Source: JAJFUV01 sp964561215 (GTDB lineage: Bacteria; Acidobacteriota; Terriglobia; Bryobacterales; Bryobacteraceae). From it: 64,000 nucleotides of DNA. Where the stretch lies: contig CAZLOS010000002.1 of NCBI GenBank assembly GCA_964561215.1, forward strand, positions 77,249-141,248, in the 5' to 3' direction. A program made the translations under genes and the position numbers. Every line of letters starts with the position of its first letter. Position 1 is the stretch's first letter. The notes beneath the pieces were generated by a model, which did not search any database, had not been told where the DNA came from, and was given only the letters and a program-made list of their open reading frames with translations. This document shows, one piece after another, positions 59,417 to 64,000 of this stretch.

Positions 59417-60415
59417 TCAATACCCGGGTGCGCGGGCCGGTTCCGATGGGCCGGTTGAAACCTCCGCCGACGCGCGAATCCCTGAGTCCGCACTCCCCAT
59501 GCAGGCGGCCAAAGTTTCCCGCTCGCAGATGATGCGGGGTTGTCCGGCGGGATTGAAACGGCCCGAAATCAGGTAGGCCGCGCCTGCCGTCGCCGCCACC
59601 CAGGGCTGAAGGAAAAGCAGCGGCGCCACATATTTCTTTGATCGGACCAGGGACTCGTTCACCCCCCGCACTTTGGTGCTCCGGCGCATGCCCGGGATCT
59701 GCGGGATCACGAAATGCCGGAGGTCCAGTTCGGGCCGGTGCCGGCCATACTTCACCAGCGCCTTGGCCGAGTGTTTGGGCGTCGAAATGCCGGCGTCCGC
59801 GATGAGACTCCGCCGCAGCGCGCCTGGATAGTAGAAATTGATGATGCCGCGCGCAAAGTCGGCGCAATTGCGGTAAAGAAGGCGGAAACGTTTCCGGTTG
59901 CGTTGCGCGTTGAGAAGCCGGATCAGGCGTTCATCGTCCTTTCGCGCGGTTTCGAGCATGAAGCCGTAAATGCCGCGATCATACGATGCGCCAACCAACT
60001 GAACCCAGTCTCCCTTCGGTGTCTCACCTTCCGGGCCGTCGGGTGCTAGCTCTCGAAGGTGTGCGCGACGATACGCGTCCCTGAGATGCGCGACAACCGC
60101 CACATTTGCGGACTCGGGTATCTCTTCCGGCCCGTCCACTGCGTAGAGGTACGGCAATAGGGGCATCGCGATCCAGTCGCGTGACGCAATTCGGTCATAC
60201 CGGCTGATTACCACGCCGGATTCTCCGGGCTGGCAGAGCCGGAGTTTGGTGGGCGTCTCTGCGCACACGCCGGACAGGTAAATGGATGCATGTCCGGTCG
60301 GATTGAAGAAACCAAACGTGCCAAATGGCTCGCTTACCAGGAGCGCGACGCCGCCAAACAACCGCATAGCTCCCGCAAGAACAAGAAGCAATAGGGCTGG
60401 GCCTTTCGTGTACAT
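59417..60415 (-). CDS. exported papain-like (permuted NlpC/P60-type) protein, function unknown
   Basis: A 332-residue protein with an N-terminal signal or anchor (ALLLLVLAGAMRLFGGVALL). NPTGHASIYLSGVC places a His first, and LYRNCADFARGIINFYYPG places a Cys about 140 residues later at the start of a helix. That His-before-Cys order is characteristic of circularly permuted NlpC/P60-like proteins such as YiiX. One membrane segment may lie near the C-terminus (VAPLLFLQPWVAATAGAAYL). A role as amidase, acyltransferase or peptidase is possible; none can be chosen. Isolated gene between the efflux operon and the galT group. Confidence 0.62.
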   Translation of the reverse strand: MYTKGPALLLLVLAGAMRLFGGVALLVSEPFGTFGFFNPTGHASIYLSGVCAETPTKLRLCQPGESGVVISRYDRIASRDWIAMPLLPYLYAVDGPEEIPESANVAVVAHLRDAYRRAHLRELAPDGPEGETPKGDWVQLVGASYDRGIYGFMLETARKDDERLIRLLNAQRNRKRFRLLYRNCADFARGIINFYYPGALRRSLIADAGISTPKHSAKALVKYGRHRPELDLRHFVIPQIPGMRRSTKVRGVNESLVRSKKYVAPLLFLQPWVAATAGAAYLISGRFNPAGQPRIICERETLAACMGSADSGIRASAEVSTGPSEPARAPGY

Positions 60416-60566
60416 GCAATCGTCCAGGGACTATAACATTCGGACGTTGACGACCGCGAAAACGTTTCGCCGGCAGGGAAGACGAACGACAATCGCGTGA
60501 ATGCCGGCGGCGAAGCGTGCACCAGCCGCGAGACGGACTGGTGAACTGTGGGATGGGAGCTTCGCC

Positions 60567-61583
60567 TTAGCCCGGCAACCCGCGCTTGCGCAAACCTTCT
60601 ACAAGAAGCGGCGCGATTTGATCGTGAATTGCCTGGTTGGCGTAGCCGGCCCAACTGACGTCGGTCTCCGTGTCGAGACGAGCCGCGAGCGGTCCGCCGG
60701 CCGGGTCCGCCACGATCACGCCGGCTTCCCGCGCGATGAGTTCCGTCGAAAGATCGTAGGGGTGGCAGCACAGGCCCAGCGCCAGGCCCTGCCGCGCCAG
60801 CACTCGCTCCGCGTACGGGCGCAGGTCCGCGACGAAGCGGTCGTGCCCGCTCATCAGTTCATATAGCTGCCCGGCGGTGGAGATGTACTGGTCTTCGAAG
60901 CAGTGCGCCTTGCCGGGCTTGATGGGTTCCAGCGCGCCCCGGATGATCTCCTCGTCGATCGCCGCCAGCACGTCTCTCGCGCCGGGGAAGAACCGCACCA
61001 CCATGGCGAATCCGTGCGCAATGGATTTCGCCTGCGAAGGGCGCAGGCGTATGCTCCGCCGCTCGCCGCTGAAACGGTTGATGCGCTCGGCGGATGCGCC
61101 CGCTCCGCGCTCCGCCCATAACTCGTCCATCAGGTACTGCTTGAGCAGCGGAATCTCGGTCTGCACCGCGAGTTCGATGTCCGCGAGCGTCGTTGCGGGG
61201 CCGCGGTTGGGCGCCACGCCCGTGAGAATCCAGGCGCTGCGCTTCTGGTACATGAGGCCGCGCGTGCCGTCGATCGGGTCGACAATGATGCGCCAGCGCG
61301 CGTCCGCCTCCGAAGCGCCGCGCGGCAGCACGATGCCTTCGTTCGGCAACCCTTCCGCGATCAGCACGAGCGGCGCATGGCAGGCCACTTCCTTTTCGAT
61401 CGTTTCCACGATCAACGGCTCGCTGATCTCGTCGACGGCGTAGATCGTGTCGCCCGACTCCTCCTTGGCGACGCGCGCCATCTCTTCGAGAGATGCCCGT
61501 TCGCAGGCGCGCACCACCTCGTCGCGAATTCGCGCGTGCAGGTTCCGGATCGGCTCGAGCAACGCGTGCGCGTCCGTCATCAT
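60567..61583 (-). CDS. inositol-monophosphatase-family phosphatase
   Basis: A 338-residue protein of the Mg-dependent sugar/inositol phosphatase superfamily. IIVDPIDGTRGLMY holds the D-P-I-D-G-T metal site. IAEGLPNEG supplies the preceding Glu, and DLSTELIAREAGVIVADPAG corresponds to the late W-D-x-x-A-G-x-x-I region in diverged form. The diverged C-terminal half makes the substrate uncertain; inositol phosphate and other sugar phosphates are candidates. ATG 61583 is 6 bases after the galT stop, so it belongs to the galT unit. Confidence 0.82.
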   Translation of the reverse strand: MMTDAHALLEPIRNLHARIRDEVVRACERASLEEMARVAKEESGDTIYAVDEISEPLIVETIEKEVACHAPLVLIAEGLPNEGIVLPRGASEADARWRIIVDPIDGTRGLMYQKRSAWILTGVAPNRGPATTLADIELAVQTEIPLLKQYLMDELWAERGAGASAERINRFSGERRSIRLRPSQAKSIAHGFAMVVRFFPGARDVLAAIDEEIIRGALEPIKPGKAHCFEDQYISTAGQLYELMSGHDRFVADLRPYAERVLARQGLALGLCCHPYDLSTELIAREAGVIVADPAGGPLAARLDTETDVSWAGYANQAIHDQIAPLLVEGLRKRGLPG

Positions 61584-61589
61584 CCCTCC

Positions 61590-62624
61590 CTAGCTCTTGG
61601 CCTGCTTGTAGTGCCGCTTCGGTTGCCCGCGCAGTTCGGCGGCCTTCTCTTCCGGGCTGGTGTCGCTCAGGAAGTTTCCCCCGCCGGTCTCCGAACCGGC
61701 CAGGTATTTCAGCAGGTTCGGCTTGCGCAGCGGCGGTTGGAACTGCATGTGAAAGTGGAAGAACTCGCTGTAGTCGGCGCCGTCGGTGGGCGCCTGGTGC
61801 AGCGTCAGAATGTACGGGAACGACATGCGCCACAGGTTGTCGTAACAGATTTCGACGCGGTGCAGCGCGAGCGACAAGTCTGCAATCTCTTTCTCCGACA
61901 GGGTCGCCAGGCTCGCGTGCGTGGCCTTCGGCGCGACGTAGAGTTCGTAGGCGTAGCGCGCAAAGTACGGAATGAAGGCGATGGCGGTCTCATTCTCGTA
62001 AACAACGCGGCGGCCGTCCGTGCGCTCGGCTTCCAGAATGTCCTGGAACAGCACCCGCCCGGTTTCGCGCTTGTGCCGCAAGCTCACTTCGGCATACTTC
62101 TCCACGTTCTTCCAGACGAAATTGGTGGCGTAAATCTGGCAGTGCGGGTGCGGATTTGAACAACCCACTACGGCGCCCTTGTTCTCCCAGATCAGTACGT
62201 CGTTGATCTCCTTCATCGCGCCGAGTTCTACATACTGCTGGCGCCAGGCCGCGAACAGTTGCTCGATTTCGGCGGGCGCGAGTTCCGCCAGCGTCAGGTT
62301 GTGCTTGGGACTGTAGCAGAGCACTCGCGCGATGCCGCGGGCCGGCCGGTTGCGATAAATGCCAGGCGGCGGCGCCAGTTCCGCCGGAGCGTTCATGCCT
62401 ACGCTCGGATGGTCGTTGTCGAACACGAAGATGTGATCGTAGTTCGCGTTGCGTTTTCCGCTCACCCGCAGGTTGCCGGGGCAGAGATAACAGTCCGGGA
62501 CGTACTCGGGCAGGTTCTCGGCGTCGCCCGCCACCTTATCGCCCTTCCAGGGCCGGTTCTGGCGGTGCGCCGCCACCACCACCCACTCTTCCCGCAGCGG
62601 GTGCCAACGTTCTTCCCAAATCAT
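61590..62624 (-). CDS. galT: galactose-1-phosphate uridylyltransferase
   Basis: A 344-residue Leloir enzyme that exchanges galactose-1-phosphate and UDP-glucose. The catalytic motif is GCSNPHPHCQIY, with the nucleophile His in H-P-H-C-Q. Zinc-site residues include DCYLCPGN (Cys pair) and HFHMQFQPP near the end. ATG 62624 gives MIWEERWHPLREEWVV; a TTG at 62633 would add three residues and abut the symporter stop. Located 13 kb from galK-galE, between a symporter and an IMPase-family gene. Confidence 0.93.
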   Translation of the reverse strand: MIWEERWHPLREEWVVVAAHRQNRPWKGDKVAGDAENLPEYVPDCYLCPGNLRVSGKRNANYDHIFVFDNDHPSVGMNAPAELAPPPGIYRNRPARGIARVLCYSPKHNLTLAELAPAEIEQLFAAWRQQYVELGAMKEINDVLIWENKGAVVGCSNPHPHCQIYATNFVWKNVEKYAEVSLRHKRETGRVLFQDILEAERTDGRRVVYENETAIAFIPYFARYAYELYVAPKATHASLATLSEKEIADLSLALHRVEICYDNLWRMSFPYILTLHQAPTDGADYSEFFHFHMQFQPPLRKPNLLKYLAGSETGGGNFLSDTSPEEKAAELRGQPKRHYKQAKS

Positions 62625-62633
62625 CTGTGCCAA

Positions 62634-64000
62634 TTACCAGAAGACAATATTCAGGGCCGCGAACACAACCGCCACCACGGCCGCCCAGAAGATCGGGCGC
62701 TTGTAGAGCGGCAGGTGGCCCTCGCCCGGAACCGCGGTGAGCCCGTAGACCACGTTGCGGAGTTCCGCATCCGGTTTCGGTTTCGTCACCATGCTTACCG
62801 CCACCGTCACCGCCACGCAGATCAGCCAGCTCCACAGCCCGCGGTACATATTCTCGGCCATGTCCTTGGCCTTGCTTGACAGCGCGATGTAGGCCAGCGC
62901 GCTCGGATCCAGTTTCACCCAGGCCCACATGCCGATGCTCGATGCGGTTCCCGCCAGCAAGCCCCAGAATCCGCCCGCGGGCGTGGCGCGCTTCCACAGC
63001 ATGCCGAGCAGCACGGTGCCGAACAGCGGCGCGATGAAGAAGCTGAACAGAGCCTGCACGTAGTCCATGATGCTGAGGAAGGCCATCACGGCGTATGCCG
63101 TGCCGATGGAAACCAGCACGCCCAGGATGGTGCACCAGCGCCCTACCCTGACGTAGTGCTCATCGCCGGCCTGCTTCCGGATCAGTGCGCGATAGATGTC
63201 GTAGGTCCACACGGTGGCGAAGGCGCTGACGTTGCCCGCCATGCCGCTCATGAACCCCGCGATCAGCGCCGTAATGCCCAACCCGAGCAGGCCCGGCCCG
63301 CAATAGCGCGCCAGCATCAGCGGCAGCACCTCGTTGTAGCTGTGGCCGCCCGTGGCCAGTGCCTGGGCCTCGCCCGTCAGGTGCATCGGCAGCACGGCCA
63401 GCCCCAGCAGGCCCGGCAGGATCACGATAAACGGCACCATCATCTTGAAAGAGGCGCCGATGATGGGTGCCATCTTCGCCGACCGCAGGTCCTTCGCCGC
63501 CAGCACGCGCTGCACCACCAGGAAATCCGTGGTCCAATAACCGAACGAAATCACCCACCCCAAGCCGAGGACGATGCCGGTCCAGTGGATGCCCATGGGG
63601 TTGTCGCCGAACGAACCCATGGTGCGCCACAGGTGCGTGTAATCCTGCCCGGGAAAGTTGCGTGCGATGCGCGCCACCATGCCGTCCCAGCCGCCGGCCT
63701 CCACCAGGCCCAGGATCGGGATCAGCAGCGCGCCCAGCCAGATCAGCACGAACTGGAGCACCTCGTTGAAAATCGCCGATAGCAGTCCGCCCGCCACCAC
63801 GTAGGCCGCCACCGTCAGCGAACTGACCCAGATGCTGAAATTGATGTCCCAGCCCAGCACCACCTTCAATACCAGCGCCATCGAGTACATGTTGATGCCG
63901 CTCATGAACACCGTCATCAGGCCGAAACTGACGGCGGAGAGCGCGCGGGCGGGTTCGCCGTATCGCAACTTCAGATATCCGGGCACCGAATGCGTTTTCG
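62634..64000 (-). CDS. sodium:solute symporter (SSS family), 5' end outside window
   Basis: At least 455 residues of a multi-pass inner-membrane symporter with eleven or more hydrophobic segments. GYWTTDFLVVQRVLAAKDLR and ALIAGFMSGMAGNVSAFATV are typical SSS stretches; the latter holds the Na2-site serines. The frame remains open to 64000, so the N-terminus is missing. The coupling ion should be sodium. The sugar substrate, probably galactose or a related hexose, is inferred from galT, which starts 9 bases after its stop codon. Confidence 0.9.
   Translation of the reverse strand, partial: KTHSVPGYLKLRYGEPARALSAVSFGLMTVFMSGINMYSMALVLKVVLGWDINFSIWVSSLTVAAYVVAGGLLSAIFNEVLQFVLIWLGALLIPILGLVEAGGWDGMVARIARNFPGQDYTHLWRTMGSFGDNPMGIHWTGIVLGLGWVISFGYWTTDFLVVQRVLAAKDLRSAKMAPIIGASFKMMVPFIVILPGLLGLAVLPMHLTGEAQALATGGHSYNEVLPLMLARYCGPGLLGLGITALIAGFMSGMAGNVSAFATVWTYDIYRALIRKQAGDEHYVRVGRWCTILGVLVSIGTAYAVMAFLSIMDYVQALFSFFIAPLFGTVLLGMLWKRATPAGGFWGLLAGTASSIGMWAWVKLDPSALAYIALSSKAKDMAENMYRGLWSWLICVAVTVAVSMVTKPKPDAELRNVVYGLTAVPGEGHLPLYKRPIFWAAVVAVVFAALNIVFW

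Noticed and set aside
59304..59867. Upstream in-frame extension of the first HlyD-type adaptor
   Set aside because: It runs into the papain-like gene; a good ribosome-binding site and signal peptide start at 59303.
1..64000. tRNA, rRNA or riboswitch genes
   Set aside because: Scanned the intergenic gaps by eye for cloverleaf ends, CCA-adjacent stems and known riboswitch cores and found none convincing; a covariance search would settle it.

Overview
The window reads as chromosomal DNA of an acidobacterium of the Solibacter/Bryobacter type. It is GC-rich throughout. Its first gene carries NHL repeats followed by the C-terminal domain known as TIGR03437, which is typical of Ca. Solibacter and relatives. 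It is also rich in secreted Gfo/Idh proteins, sulfatases, DUF6807 (PmoA-like) and GH36-like proteins, as is usual in that group. The taxonomic call rests on these families and on no marker gene. No rRNA, tRNA or CRISPR array was seen.

Layout. 1-4.9 kb: NHL-repeat protein, phosphate transporter plus DUF47 partner, and a TtcA-type PP-loop enzyme. 4.9-11.4 kb: rsmB-rpe-bamD-receiver run, a second receiver protein, purB and an MBL-fold hydrolase. 11.4-26.2 kb: mostly exported or envelope proteins. These are two Gfo/Idh-type proteins, a 970-residue secreted protein, a methyltransferase/glycosyltransferase/transglutaminase-like operon, a decapitated sulfatase, a thioredoxin-like protein, a DUF6807 protein and a broken GH36-like gene. 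26.2-33.9 kb: rarA, an SpoU-type methylase, YdcF, a sialidase-like protein, a LytTR regulator, inositol-phosphate synthase and an epimerase. 33.9-35.3 kb: a transposase remnant, a ribbon-helix-helix protein and 0.5 kb of featureless DNA. 35.3-41.1 kb: ackA - GH36-like - pta - HDAC-like on one strand. 41.2-50.2 kb: membrane protein, second YdcF, ABC exporter, YCII protein, glgC, and the operon galK-galE-glycosyltransferase. 50.3-54.2 kb: decay zone with two pseudogenes, a HigBA-like toxin-antitoxin pair, a second transposase remnant and a small zinc-ribbon protein. 54.3-59.3 kb: three HlyD-type adaptors and one MacB-type permease. 59.4-64 kb: papain-like protein, IMPase-family protein, galT and a sodium:solute symporter cut by the window end.

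How the parts fit. galK and galE (48-50 kb) and galT with a symporter (61-64 kb) give a complete but split Leloir pathway. GlgC can draw the product into glycogen. An exported GH36-like enzyme could supply galactose. AckA and Pta interconvert acetate and acetyl-CoA through acetyl phosphate and sit beside a deacetylase-fold protein.

The most unusual aspects are these. Several exported hydrolase genes have lost their catalytic core through apparently clean deletions. bamD is interrupted by an in-frame TAA. Short palindromes sharing sequence cores are dispersed through intergenic DNA, two of them near remnants that look like REP-associated tyrosine transposases. The efflux operon has three adaptors but no ATPase. 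Some of the breaks could be assembly or consensus errors, and that should be checked first.
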